From Prevotella jejuni (lineage in GTDB: Bacteria > Bacteroidota > Bacteroidia > Bacteroidales > Bacteroidaceae): a stretch of 64,000 nt of DNA. Below are positions 1 through 8,336 of the stretch, piece by piece. The stretch's first letter is position 1; each line of letters starts with the position of its first letter. The DNA lies in the NCBI RefSeq assembly GCF_900187995.1, contig NZ_FZNZ01000016.1, forward strand, positions 24,431-88,430. The letters run 5' to 3'. The notes beneath the pieces were generated by a model that was not told where the DNA came from, searched no databases, and worked only from the letters and a program-made list of their open reading frames with translations. The position numbers and the translations under genes were made by a program.

Positions 1-99
1 GAGAATAAGTGCCGCAACAAGAATATACGACCATGTAAAATCATTGATTGACACGATACTCTTATTCAACCATCCGTCAGCAGAAAAGATCTCAACCAT
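1..99 (-). CDS. AGCS (alanine/glycine:cation symporter) family protein, N-terminal fragment
   Basis: Reading the minus strand from an ATG at 99 gives 33 codons that run off the window edge. The peptide begins MVEIFSADGWLN and continues into NDFTWSYILVAAL, a tryptophan-containing stretch leading into a first membrane helix. This matches the N-terminus of sodium:alanine symporters, inner-membrane carriers that import small neutral amino acids with sodium. The family call rests on this short stretch only. It is transcribed away from the YitT gene, so the 126 bp gap probably holds divergent promoters. It is partial only because the window ends. Confidence 0.55.
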   Translation of the reverse strand, partial: MVEIFSADGWLNKSIVSINDFTWSYILVAALIL

Positions 100-184
100 A
101 GTATAATCGGTTTATTACCCACCGCAAAAATAATAAAAACATCTGAAAGTTGCCCTATTATCCCATAAAAGTTTTGCTATTCAC

Positions 185-214
185 TTGACATTCACAATAT
201 TTTCACTAACTTTG
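185..214 (+). promoter_or_regulatory. Bacteroidota promoter for the YitT gene
   Basis: TTG at 185-187 and TAACTTTG at 207-214 are 19 bp apart, matching the Bacteroidota -33/-7 pattern (TTTG, N19-21, TAnnTTTG). The downstream ATG at 225 leaves a very short 5' untranslated region. Confidence 0.7.
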
Positions 215-224
215 CACAAAGCTA

Positions 225-1157
225 ATGGTTGACAAACACATGGTAAGAAAAAGAAAGAATAAGTTAAGAGATGTACGCGAGTTTCTGATGATTGCGTTAG
301 CTATGCTCATTGGGAGTTTCGGCTGGTGTGCTTTTCTGTTGCCCCACCACATCACAATAGGTGGTATTGCGGGTATTGCGTCTGTCATTCAGTGGGGTTT
401 CAACATCCCAGTGCAGTACACCTACCTTATTATTAATGGCATACTACTCTTTGTTGCGTTAAAGATCTTGGGTTGGAAGTTCTGCGTAAGGACAATCTTT
501 GCCGTATTGGTCTTTGCCTTCTCGACATCAGTATTGCGTGAGGCCTTCTCTAATCACCCCTTGTTCTCTGACGAGCCATTCCTTGCCTGCGTCGTAGGAG
601 GTGTGCTCTTAGGGGTCGGAGTAAGCATTGCTCTGCAGTATAATGCCAGTTCGGGCGGTTCAGATGTTATTGCCGCAATGATTCATAAGTACCGAGATAT
701 ATCGCTCGGACGTGTCATCTTGGCGTGTGACCTGTGTATCATCACCTCCAGTTATCTTGTGTTAGAGAACTGGGAGAAGGTTATCTATGGTTATATCGTT
801 CTCTTTGTGATGACCTACGTGGTAGACTATCTTATCAACGGTATGCGTGGCTCGGTGCAGTTCTTTGTCATCTCTGACCATTGGGGAGAGATAGGTTCTG
901 CCATAAACAACGATGTCGACCGTGGTTGTACGGTCATTGAAGCACGCGGATTCTACACTGGTAAGAAGGTGGGAATGCTCTTTGTCATCGCACGACGGTC
1001 TGAAGCCCACTCTATCTATCAAGTGATTGACGAGATAGACCCTAACGCCTTTGTTTCACAAGGTGCTGTCAACGGTGTCTATGGCATGGGATTTGATAGA
1101 ATGAAGGTGGCCCACAAGAAGAAAGCGGCCGACGAGAAAGTAAAAGAAAAAGTATAA
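225..1157 (+). CDS. YitT family membrane protein (DUF161 + DUF2179)
   Basis: A 310-residue protein with about five or six hydrophobic helices in residues 20-215, followed by a soluble C-terminal domain (about 220-295) containing FFVISDHWGEI and GRGxYT-like segments (here ARGFYTGKKVGMLFVIARR). This is the DUF161-DUF2179 layout of YitT-family inner-membrane proteins. Their role is unproven, and the C-terminal domain may bind a small ligand. The start at 225 follows a good promoter, but an in-frame ATG at 240 is possible. mnmA starts 22 bp downstream, so the two are probably co-transcribed. Confidence 0.85.
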   Translation: MVDKHMVRKRKNKLRDVREFLMIALAMLIGSFGWCAFLLPHHITIGGIAGIASVIQWGFNIPVQYTYLIINGILLFVALKILGWKFCVRTIFAVLVFAFSTSVLREAFSNHPLFSDEPFLACVVGGVLLGVGVSIALQYNASSGGSDVIAAMIHKYRDISLGRVILACDLCIITSSYLVLENWEKVIYGYIVLFVMTYVVDYLINGMRGSVQFFVISDHWGEIGSAINNDVDRGCTVIEARGFYTGKKVGMLFVIARRSEAHSIYQVIDEIDPNAFVSQGAVNGVYGMGFDRMKVAHKKKAADEKVKEKV

Positions 1158-1179
1158 GTAAGAAGGGAAGAAAGTAAAG

Positions 1180-2274
1180 ATGGATATTCAGGAACTCGAA
1201 GGTAAGCGTATTGCCGTTCTCCTTTCTGGAGGCGTCGACAGCTCAGTTGTGGTCTATGAGTTTGCACGCTTAGGACTACATCCCGACTGTTTCTATATAA
1301 AGATAGGACCAGAAGAGAAAGAGGACTGGGACTGCAACTCAGAAGAAGACCTTGAGATGGCTACGCTTGTGGCACGTCGCTTTGGCTGTAAGTTGGAGGT
1401 CATCGACTGTCATAAGGAGTATTGGGACCAGGTGACACGCTACACTATGGAGAAGGTGAAGGCTGGCTTTACACCAAACCCAGACGTTATGTGCAACCGA
1501 CTGATAAAGTTTGGGGCCTTTGATGAGAAGATGGGACATGACTATGACCTCATCGCAACGGGCCATTATGCACAGACTGAGTGGATTGATGGGCGTAAGT
1601 GGCTCACAACAAGTCCTGACCCAGTGAAAGATCAGACCGATTTCTTGGCACAGATTTACGACTGGCAGCTGAAGAAAGCAATCTTCCCTATTGGCCACTA
1701 CGAGAAGAATGAGGTGCGAGAGATTGCCGAACGAGAGAATCTCATCAATGCCCATCGCAAGGATTCGCAGGGTATCTGCTTCCTTGGGAACATCGATTAT
1801 AACGAGTATGTACGTCGTTATTTAGGCGAACAAATAGGCGACGTCATCGAACTTGAGACGGGAAAGAAGATAGGCGAGCACAAGGGACTATGGTTCCATA
1901 CCATCGGGCAACGTAAAGGGCTCGGTCTTGGCGGTGGCCCTTGGTTTGTTATTAAGAAAGATGTAACTAAAAATATCCTATATGTAAGTCATGGTTACGA
2001 CCCTGCTACAGCCTATAAAAAAGATTTCCCGCTCCATGACTTCCATTTCTTAACAGAAGGTATTACAACCTTACCAGAGAAGATTACCTTCAAGATTCGC
2101 CATACACCTGAGTACCATCCAGCAACTGTTGATCAGTTGTCGGACGGTAGGTGTTTGATTCACTCTGCCGAAAACATCCATGGGGTGGCCCCTGGACAGT
2201 TCTGTGTTGTCTATGATGAACACCATCACCGATGCTTTGGGTCAGGCGAAATAGCGTTGTCAGTGGACGAGTGA
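1180..2274 (+). CDS. mnmA: tRNA-specific 2-thiouridylase MnmA
   Basis: MnmA puts the 2-thio group on the wobble uridine of tRNAs for Lys, Glu and Gln, using ATP and persulfide sulfur. The 364-residue protein has the PP-loop SGGVDSS at 16-22 for ATP, the NPDVMCNRLIKFG segment with the first catalytic cysteine C105, and GICFLG with the second, C200. HTIGQRKGLGLGG follows, typical of the central domain, with a C-terminal beta-barrel ending near GSGEIA. Length is normal for the family. It follows yitT by 22 bp. Confidence 0.95.
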   Translation: MDIQELEGKRIAVLLSGGVDSSVVVYEFARLGLHPDCFYIKIGPEEKEDWDCNSEEDLEMATLVARRFGCKLEVIDCHKEYWDQVTRYTMEKVKAGFTPNPDVMCNRLIKFGAFDEKMGHDYDLIATGHYAQTEWIDGRKWLTTSPDPVKDQTDFLAQIYDWQLKKAIFPIGHYEKNEVREIAERENLINAHRKDSQGICFLGNIDYNEYVRRYLGEQIGDVIELETGKKIGEHKGLWFHTIGQRKGLGLGGGPWFVIKKDVTKNILYVSHGYDPATAYKKDFPLHDFHFLTEGITTLPEKITFKIRHTPEYHPATVDQLSDGRCLIHSAENIHGVAPGQFCVVYDEHHHRCFGSGEIALSVDE

Positions 2275-2580
2275 ACGAGTAGAACTGTTAACAAGTAGAC
2301 GAGTTAACGGGTAGACAGGGTATGTCTTTTGCTGATAAGAAGACAGGGTAACAGGTGAACAGGAGTTTTTTGTAAGTTAACGAGTAGACGAGTTAACGGG
2401 TAGACAAGTTATGTATTTTGCTGAAAAGTAGACGAGTTAACGGGTAGACAGGGTATGTCTTTTGCTGATAAGTAGACAGGGTAACAGGTAAACAGATTTT
2501 GTCGTAAGTGGACAAGTAGACAGGGTAACAGATAAACAGGCTTCGCTGCGTGGTAACAAATTGATAAGGTAACGAGCTTA
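2275..2580. repeat. minisatellite of GTAGAC/GTTAAC words, 44 bp phase
   Basis: Degenerate tandem repeats built from words such as GTAGACGAGTTAACGGGT and GACAGGGTAACAGGT begin at the stop codon of mnmA. The word GAGTTAACGG occurs at 2301, 2390 and 2434, spacings of 89 and 44 bp. TTTTGCTGATAAG recurs between them. No coding potential or clear terminator is seen. Confidence 0.75.
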
Positions 2581-2639
2581 AAAGCTATATCTCTAACAAA
2601 GGATATATTTTTCTCTCACTGAGGTGATTCTCTTCTCTT

Positions 2640-2900
2640 ATAGAGGGTATTTCTATCTCTCACAGAAATCACAAATTTAATAGAGCGTTTAAGCACATAG
2701 CTTAATTCTTGTGGGTATATTATCTCTCACAGAGCGCACGAATTTAACAGAACGTTTTAGCACACTGCTTATTTTCTGTGGGTATATTATCTCTCACAGA
2801 GTACACAGAGTTAACAGAGCGTTTTAGCACACTGCTTATTTTCTGTGGGTATATTATCTCTCACAGAGCACACAGAATTAACAAAACATTTTAGCACACG
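2640..2900. repeat. 67 bp tandem repeat
   Basis: The word TATCTCTCACAGAG occurs at 2721, 2788 and 2855, exactly 67 bp apart, with a degenerate copy near 2650. Each unit also holds TTTAGCACACTGCTTATTTT and GTGGGTATAT. The units run directly into the 155 bp repeats that follow. Confidence 0.8.
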
Positions 2901-2904
2901 TTTC

Positions 2905-3400
2905 GAGCCCACAAGATAGTGGCCCCTCCCCCAACCCCTCCCCCGCAGGGAGGGGCGTAGTATGCGAGGTTACCCCTACTGGGCTGCTTGCATACTTCGT
3001 AGAGGTTTTTTCTCTCACAGAACTCACAGATCTAACGGAACCTTTTTGGCACACGTTTCGAGCCCACAAGATAGTGGCCCCTCCCCCATCCCCTCCCCCG
3101 CAGGGAGGAGCGTAGTATGTGAGGTTACCCCTACTGGGCTGCTTGCATACTTCGTAGAGTTTTTTTCTCTCACAGAACTCACAGATCTAACGGAACCTTT
3201 TTAGCACACGTTTCGAGCCCTCAAGATAGTGGCCCCTCCCCCAACCCCTCCTCCGCAGGGAGGGGCGTAGTATGCGAGGTTACCCCTACTGGGCTGCTTG
3301 CATACTTCGTAGAGGTTTTTTGCTCTCACAGAACTCACAGATCTAACGGAACCTTTTTGGCACACGTTTCGAGCCCACAGAAGGCCGTCGGCATACAGAG
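2905..3400. repeat. 155 bp tandem repeat carrying family B hairpins, three copies
   Basis: Three near-identical units start with GATAGTGGCCCCTCCC at 2915, 3070 and 3225. Each has a C-rich/G-rich hairpin (CCCTCC...CGCAGGGAGG), then GAGGTTACCCCTACTGGGC, a CTCTCACAGAACTCACAG segment and GCACACGTTTCGAGCCC. The same blocks recur singly elsewhere in the window (family B). The open frames crossing them follow from the repeat composition. Confidence 0.85.
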
Positions 3401-3560
3401 ATCACAGAGCGTTTCAGCTAAAGATGGCTGTAAGGTTCTGTGTTATCGGTTGACTTAATGTCTCTGTGAAACTTTGTGTATTCTGTTCATCTGTGTAATT
3501 CTGTGAGAGAGAAAAATCCTGTGTGTCCTGTTCATCTGTGCTCCTCTGTAAGAAAGAAAT
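3400..3560. repeat. family C repeat (ATTAAGTCAACCGAT core, reverse orientation)
   Basis: This stretch holds the family C core as ATCGGTTGACTTAATGTCTC at 3445-3464, flanked by CTGTGTTATCG, TCTGTTCATCTGTG and CTCTGTGAGAG-type words. The same core is found near 13034, 20834, 31914, 32219 and 42919. No gene is visible. Confidence 0.75.
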
Positions 3561-3592
3561 CCCCTTCACTCCCTAACTCCTTTACCCCTTGT

Positions 3593-3790
3593 CAAGAATT
3601 TTCGCTTCTCTCGAACAGAACAGACGCCTTTCATGGGTGAAGAAGAGGCCCTTCAACGTTCAAGAACAGGCTCTTCTTGCATGTAGAACATGCCCTTCTT
3701 GAGGCAAGAAAGGCATGTTTTGCAAAGCAACTTGTAATATACTGATTTATTGAACGTTATAACATCACATGCACGAGACTTTATACTCGG
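3593..3790 (-). repeat. family A element, copy 1
   Basis: This is a reverse-oriented copy of the ~240 bp family A element. It opens with TGTCAAGAATTTTCGCTTCT, the complement of the right end seen at 32600-32625. It carries the internal words GAAGAGGCCCTTCAACG, AACATGCCCTTCTTG and GCAAGAAAGGCATGTT, and ends with a degenerate left end near 3780. Confidence 0.65.
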
Positions 3791-4076
3791 ATTTAGAGAG
3801 TATGATAGTCGACGTATTGTAATACTTTTTTGTCATCAATAGGTTCCTTTGCACTATGATGAACGGGTATATAGACTATGTCGACTCATTGTTAATAAGC
3901 TTATTATCCCATATTTTAACAATCAACTAAGACGTCAGAATAGATATGCGTATTCTGTCGGCTCGTCGACTAAACCAGCTTATTTTATAACAACAAGTGT
4001 TTTGTGTACGATTTTGTTTGAAATAGATACAAATAAGACTAATTATGAATTAAAATATAATTTTAAGCGAAAAAAC

Positions 4077-4108
4077 TTTGTTCTAACCATAAATAATAAC
4101 TACTTTTG
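4077..4108 (+). promoter_or_regulatory. promoter for the 4.2-8.2 kb exported-protein genes
   Basis: TTTG at 4077-4080 and TACTTTTG at 4101-4108 are separated by 20 bp, a full match to the Bacteroidota promoter. A 5' untranslated region of about 125-135 nt would precede the ATG at 4241 or 4247. The surrounding 3.8-4.2 kb is AT-rich. Confidence 0.7.
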
Positions 4109-4240
4109 CAATAGATTTATAAAAGAACAAATAACCTGTAAAAGTGTTTGCTCGATATTTATCACAACAACTCCTCTGCTTTTAGTGCAGAAACCATAGT
4201 GAAAAAGCTTATATCCGATATTTGGTCAATAATAAAATAT

Positions 4241-5845
4241 ATGTCTATGAAGCAGGTTTACGCTTATCTTTTTTTAGTACTATTGGTGTTCTCATCAGTA
4301 AACGCAAAGGCTGATACGCCCGTTAAAATCAATATTGATGACGTTAATAAAGTTACCGTGAAGGTTAATTATGTCCCAGTGGCTGACCTTACAAATGGTA
4401 CAAACACGGTTAACGTACCGCAATATGCCTCTTTAAGTATAGAGGCTAAGGAGGATTACTACCTTAAGGATGTTACAAAACAAGGTAAAGACGGAGCAGT
4501 TATAGCTCAAAACATTTCAAATCTCACGTCTTGCAATATCTATCTATCAGATGCTGACAAGAATATACTCATTAAGGTTAAGAGTGGAGTCTTAGCTGAT
4601 GTTCGCACAGGTTCATGCTCTGTAAAGGTCGATAATGCCCCAAAAGTGAGGGTATCTCGCTATGAGTCACACACGTCAGTAGCGTTGCAAAATGGTGAAA
4701 ACATTGTAAAATGGATTCCTAATACCGAGAAAACGCTTGTGATAACCAATGCTAATTATAGCGATGCCCCTATATATAAGGTGACAGTCGACGGTAATGA
4801 CGTAGCTTCTTCAGGTGGTCAATACTTTGTAACGCTGACTTCAGGCTGTGTTGTAGATATCAAAGCCGATTATCCGGACATATCTTATCCAGTGAAGTTC
4901 AACTTCTCTAACGAGGTTGCAAAGGGTATTATCTCAAAGGTAATGGCTGATGGTAAGGAAGTTAAGAACTACAATGATGCTGATTTCAAGCTCAAAGCAG
5001 GAACGAAACTATCCTTAACTTTCGACCAAAACAACTATGCCTTAGACGCTTTTAAGGTCAATGGCACTGCCGTTACGATATATGGTAACTACGAATGTTA
5101 CGTGAAAGACAATCTTGTCTTTGATGTTCAGGCACATAAATATGCTACTGTAAAAGCTGTGTTGACTGTTGACAACGCAGCAAATATCACCGCTTATGAG
5201 GGTCAAAGCTATAATAATAAGGTGATAACCCTACAGAATGGCAGTAATAATATTGAGTTAGGAGAGAAGAACAACCTTATCCAAATAAAGCCAAACAGCG
5301 GTTGCAAGGTTGAGTCAATCAAGGCAAACGGTACTCCTGTAACAGCCAATTACGATGGAGCATACGAGATAAGACTAACCGAAGGAATGACGATTGAGGT
5401 TACGACATCAGCCATTGTACGCGACCAGAAGGCAATAGTTGTGATTGACGACATCAGCCTTGCGAACTATGGATTCAACTTCTACCGCTCTGACCACTCA
5501 ACGGTAAAGATGCAGACAGGCGAAAACACTGTTATGTTCTCAGCCGATGATCATCACTTCATGCTTGGTGCATACGGTAATGACTTGAGTAAGATGGTGG
5601 TTAAACTCAACGGAACGAAACTTAACCCACCTTATCCTGGCGGCACAAGCTTTGAGTTTGATTTGAAGAACGGGGACCGTTTGGAGGTCTTACTCAAGGG
5701 CGACACAGCTGGTATTGACGCCATAGAAGCCGTAAAACAAGGGAAGGCAGTAGTCTATCGTCTTGATGGAACGCGTGTAGAAGGTAGTCAGCTACCTAAT
5801 GGAGTCTACGTAATTAATGGTAAAAAGATTATAATAAAGAAGTGA
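4241..5845 (+). CDS. exported beta-rich repeat protein with C-terminal sorting-like domain
   Basis: The protein starts MSMKQVYAYLFLVLLVFSSV (ATG at 4241 or 4247), a signal peptide ending near NAKA. The frame is open further upstream, but that part lies between promoter and signal peptide and is not expected to be translated. The body of about 480 residues contains loosely repeated ~80-residue beta-type units (VKVNNAP.., LTVDNAANI.., VDGNDV..) with no enzyme motif. The C-terminus (KAVVYRLDGTRVEG, then LPNGVYVINGKKI) resembles the short sorting-like tail of Prevotella surface proteins exported by type IX secretion. It overlaps the next gene by one base in TGATG, implying translational coupling with the protease. 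Function is not recognised. Confidence 0.7.
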   Translation: MSMKQVYAYLFLVLLVFSSVNAKADTPVKINIDDVNKVTVKVNYVPVADLTNGTNTVNVPQYASLSIEAKEDYYLKDVTKQGKDGAVIAQNISNLTSCNIYLSDADKNILIKVKSGVLADVRTGSCSVKVDNAPKVRVSRYESHTSVALQNGENIVKWIPNTEKTLVITNANYSDAPIYKVTVDGNDVASSGGQYFVTLTSGCVVDIKADYPDISYPVKFNFSNEVAKGIISKVMADGKEVKNYNDADFKLKAGTKLSLTFDQNNYALDAFKVNGTAVTIYGNYECYVKDNLVFDVQAHKYATVKAVLTVDNAANITAYEGQSYNNKVITLQNGSNNIELGEKNNLIQIKPNSGCKVESIKANGTPVTANYDGAYEIRLTEGMTIEVTTSAIVRDQKAIVVIDDISLANYGFNFYRSDHSTVKMQTGENTVMFSADDHHFMLGAYGNDLSKMVVKLNGTKLNPPYPGGTSFEFDLKNGDRLEVLLKGDTAGIDAIEAVKQGKAVVYRLDGTRVEGSQLPNGVYVINGKKIIIKK

Positions 5846-8220
5846 TGAGAAAATTTCTACTTACAGTATTAAGTATCTGTACGGCAGGAATGGCATTCGG
5901 TCAGTCGAAGCTCGACCTACAAAGTCAGTTGGAACTGTATAAACTCCGCAATACAGCCATACCTACGTACAATAGTCGAACACGCGCGTTTGAACGACCT
6001 AAGAGTGTACCAGAAAACACAATGGCAATGGTCGAAATGAAGGATCAGAACGACCGAGCAGACTTAGAAGCACAAGGAGTAAAGGTGTTGCGAGTACGTG
6101 GTAATATCGCTATTGTCGTAGCTCCAATAAAAGACATAGAGCGTATTTCAGCCTTGAAGTGCGTTCGTCGTATGGAACTCCCACGTCGTGTCTATCAGAA
6201 GATGGATGTCGTTCGTAAGGAGATTGGTGTCGATAAGATTCACCAAGGTGTTGACCTCCCACAGGCTTACACTGGTAAAGGGGTGGTAACGGGTATTGTT
6301 GACGGTGGTATTGACCCTAACCATATCAACTTTCTCAAGCCAGACGGCAGCACGCGATTTGGTTATATCAGTAAGATTACAGCCAGTCAGTCGAATAAGG
6401 ATGGTTATCAATTCGATAACTATTACCCTCGTGCCGTACTTGACACCCTGACTAATCGTGATAACGCATACGCTATTGAGGACTTTACGACCGATTCCTA
6501 CACTACGTTCCATGGTACTCACACTACAGGAATCATGGCGGGTGGATACAAAGGCAATATCACCTATGCTAAGACTAACGATAACGACAAGTCTTATAAA
6601 GTGACAGGTCCTAATCCTTTCTATGGTTGTGCGACAGAGTCAGAACTTGTGGCTTCATGCGGAGACTTGCGTGACCAGTATATTGCATTTGGTGTTGATG
6701 ATGTCGTACAGTATGCACAACTATCAGGAAAGAAGCCTAAACCATGTGTTATCAACCTTTCATTAGGTAGTAACATTGGTGTACACGACTCTACAAGTGT
6801 AATGAATCGCTTCCTTGCAGAGGAAGGAAAGCACGCTATTATCTGTGTTGCTGCAGGTAACGAGGCGAACATGGGCATCGCATTAAAGAAGGATTTTGCT
6901 GCTGCGGGAGAGACAGTTAAGACCTTCCTTACGCCAATGCAGCCAGATAGTTTAAGTTCTGGAGGTAAGACCTACTATAATCTTCGTAACGGACAGATAG
7001 CTGCTTATAGTAATGACTCTACTGCGTTCGATCTACAAATAGTTGTTACTAACACGAAGCGTGGCAATAAAGCTGCTGTTAGAATCCCTCTTCAAAATAA
7101 TACAAAAGGTCAACCTATTACCTATGCATCAGGTGGTGACTATTCAATGTCAGGTGCTGTTATCAACCAAACCTTTGCGAAAGCGTTCGATGGATACGTC
7201 ACAGCAGCTTCTATGATAGACCCTGAAACAGGCCGTTACTACGCTATGGCGCAGATAATGACCAGTGATAACCAGAAAGACAACAAGGATGGCAACTATA
7301 AACTGGCGTTGGAAATAAAGAGTAAGAAGCCTGGACAGCGTGTAGAAGTTTATAGTGATGCACAGTTTATCTACTTCGATAGCAACAAGCAGGATGGTTT
7401 CGTAAGCGGAACACGCAATGGTTCTATCAGCGATATGGCATGTGCTGCAAACATCGTTACTGTTGGTAGCTACAATGTACGCAACCACTGGTCATCTCTC
7501 GACGGCTTTGTTTATGGTTACAACAAGCGAGGTGACGAAGATGACTTCCCTGAAGGCGAGGCTTCACGCTTCTCTTCTTTCGGTACATTAGCCGATGGTA
7601 GAAACCTTCCACACGTATGTGCACCGGGCGCATCTATCATCTCTTCTGTCAATACATACGCTGTAGAGAATCCCGACTTAGGCTATAATGACATGGCATT
7701 GCAGGGTAAGTTGGAGAAAGGTGGTAAGAAATACTACTGGCATCAATCCCTCGGTACATCCATGGCTACGCCTGTTGTGGCTGGTGCTATTGCCCTCTGG
7801 CTTGAAGCAAACCCAAGTTTGACAGTCAAGGACGTAATACGTATCATTCAGCAGACCGCTCGTAAGGATAACTTTGTTACTAATACAGGTGACCCAGTAC
7901 AGTGGGGAGCAGGTAAGTTTGACGCTTACGCTGGCTTAAAGCAGGTACTAAAGGAAAAAGAAACCGATGGTATTAATGGCGTGAGATACGCTGAGAGTCA
8001 AGAAGTACCTGTCATCACAATGACTGGCGAACGCTCTTTCTCAGCCTTCCTTGCTGGTGCAAAGCAGCTGAACTTACGTGCTTATTCACTCAGCGGACAG
8101 TTAGTTCACTCGCTCTCAGCACAAGGTGACGAACTCAACGTCAATGCTTCTTCATGGAACAAGGGCGTTTACTTGATTCAAGTAAATGGTGGTAAGGCAC
8201 AGCGTATCGTTATCTATTAA
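5845..8220 (+). CDS. subtilisin-like S8 serine protease, probable type IX cargo
   Basis: A secreted endopeptidase of the S8 family. The ATG at 5845 overlaps the previous stop (TGATG). A GTG three bases earlier is in frame but less likely. MRKFLLTVLSICTAGMAFGQ is a signal peptide. The catalytic triad is visible: D153 in GIVDGGIDPNH, H223 in FHGTHTTG and S639 in LGTSMATP, with the oxyanion Asn in CVAAGNEAN. Residues between H and S include an inserted beta domain. The last ~80 residues (LRAYSLSGQLV, WNKGVYLIQV, QRIVIY) match a type A type IX sorting domain. It may act on host or neighbouring surface proteins. Its substrate cannot be inferred. Confidence 0.9.
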   Translation: MRKFLLTVLSICTAGMAFGQSKLDLQSQLELYKLRNTAIPTYNSRTRAFERPKSVPENTMAMVEMKDQNDRADLEAQGVKVLRVRGNIAIVVAPIKDIERISALKCVRRMELPRRVYQKMDVVRKEIGVDKIHQGVDLPQAYTGKGVVTGIVDGGIDPNHINFLKPDGSTRFGYISKITASQSNKDGYQFDNYYPRAVLDTLTNRDNAYAIEDFTTDSYTTFHGTHTTGIMAGGYKGNITYAKTNDNDKSYKVTGPNPFYGCATESELVASCGDLRDQYIAFGVDDVVQYAQLSGKKPKPCVINLSLGSNIGVHDSTSVMNRFLAEEGKHAIICVAAGNEANMGIALKKDFAAAGETVKTFLTPMQPDSLSSGGKTYYNLRNGQIAAYSNDSTAFDLQIVVTNTKRGNKAAVRIPLQNNTKGQPITYASGGDYSMSGAVINQTFAKAFDGYVTAASMIDPETGRYYAMAQIMTSDNQKDNKDGNYKLALEIKSKKPGQRVEVYSDAQFIYFDSNKQDGFVSGTRNGSISDMACAANIVTVGSYNVRNHWSSLDGFVYGYNKRGDEDDFPEGEASRFSSFGTLADGRNLPHVCAPGASIISSVNTYAVENPDLGYNDMALQGKLEKGGKKYYWHQSLGTSMATPVVAGAIALWLEANPSLTVKDVIRIIQQTARKDNFVTNTGDPVQWGAGKFDAYAGLKQVLKEKETDGINGVRYAESQEVPVITMTGERSFSAFLAGAKQLNLRAYSLSGQLVHSLSAQGDELNVNASSWNKGVYLIQVNGGKAQRIVIY

Positions 8221-8242
8221 GGCTTGATAAACGTCGGATAAT

Positions 8243-8283
8243 ATTCCCAAAGGATAGGAAGAACACTCCTCATCCTTGGGAAT
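8243..8283 (+). terminator. hairpin after the S8 protease gene
   Basis: ATTCCCAAAGGAT at 8243-8255 pairs with ATCCTTGGGAAT at 8272-8283, with one bulged A. There is no strong T-run, so it could be an attenuating or mRNA-stabilising hairpin between the protease and the leucine-rich repeat gene. Confidence 0.5.
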
Positions 8284-8336
8284 ACGATAATTAATCACAT
8301 GCTATAATATAAGAAAACTATAATATTTATAAATAT

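Noticed and set aside
2962..3204. 80-residue frame in the 155 bp repeats
   Set aside because: A product of repeat composition. Similar frames appear wherever family B occurs.
3849..4199. 116-residue open frame in AT-rich DNA
   Set aside because: No domain or composition bias of a real protein. It contains the promoter (4077-4108) of the exported protein gene and overlaps the start of that gene's open frame.
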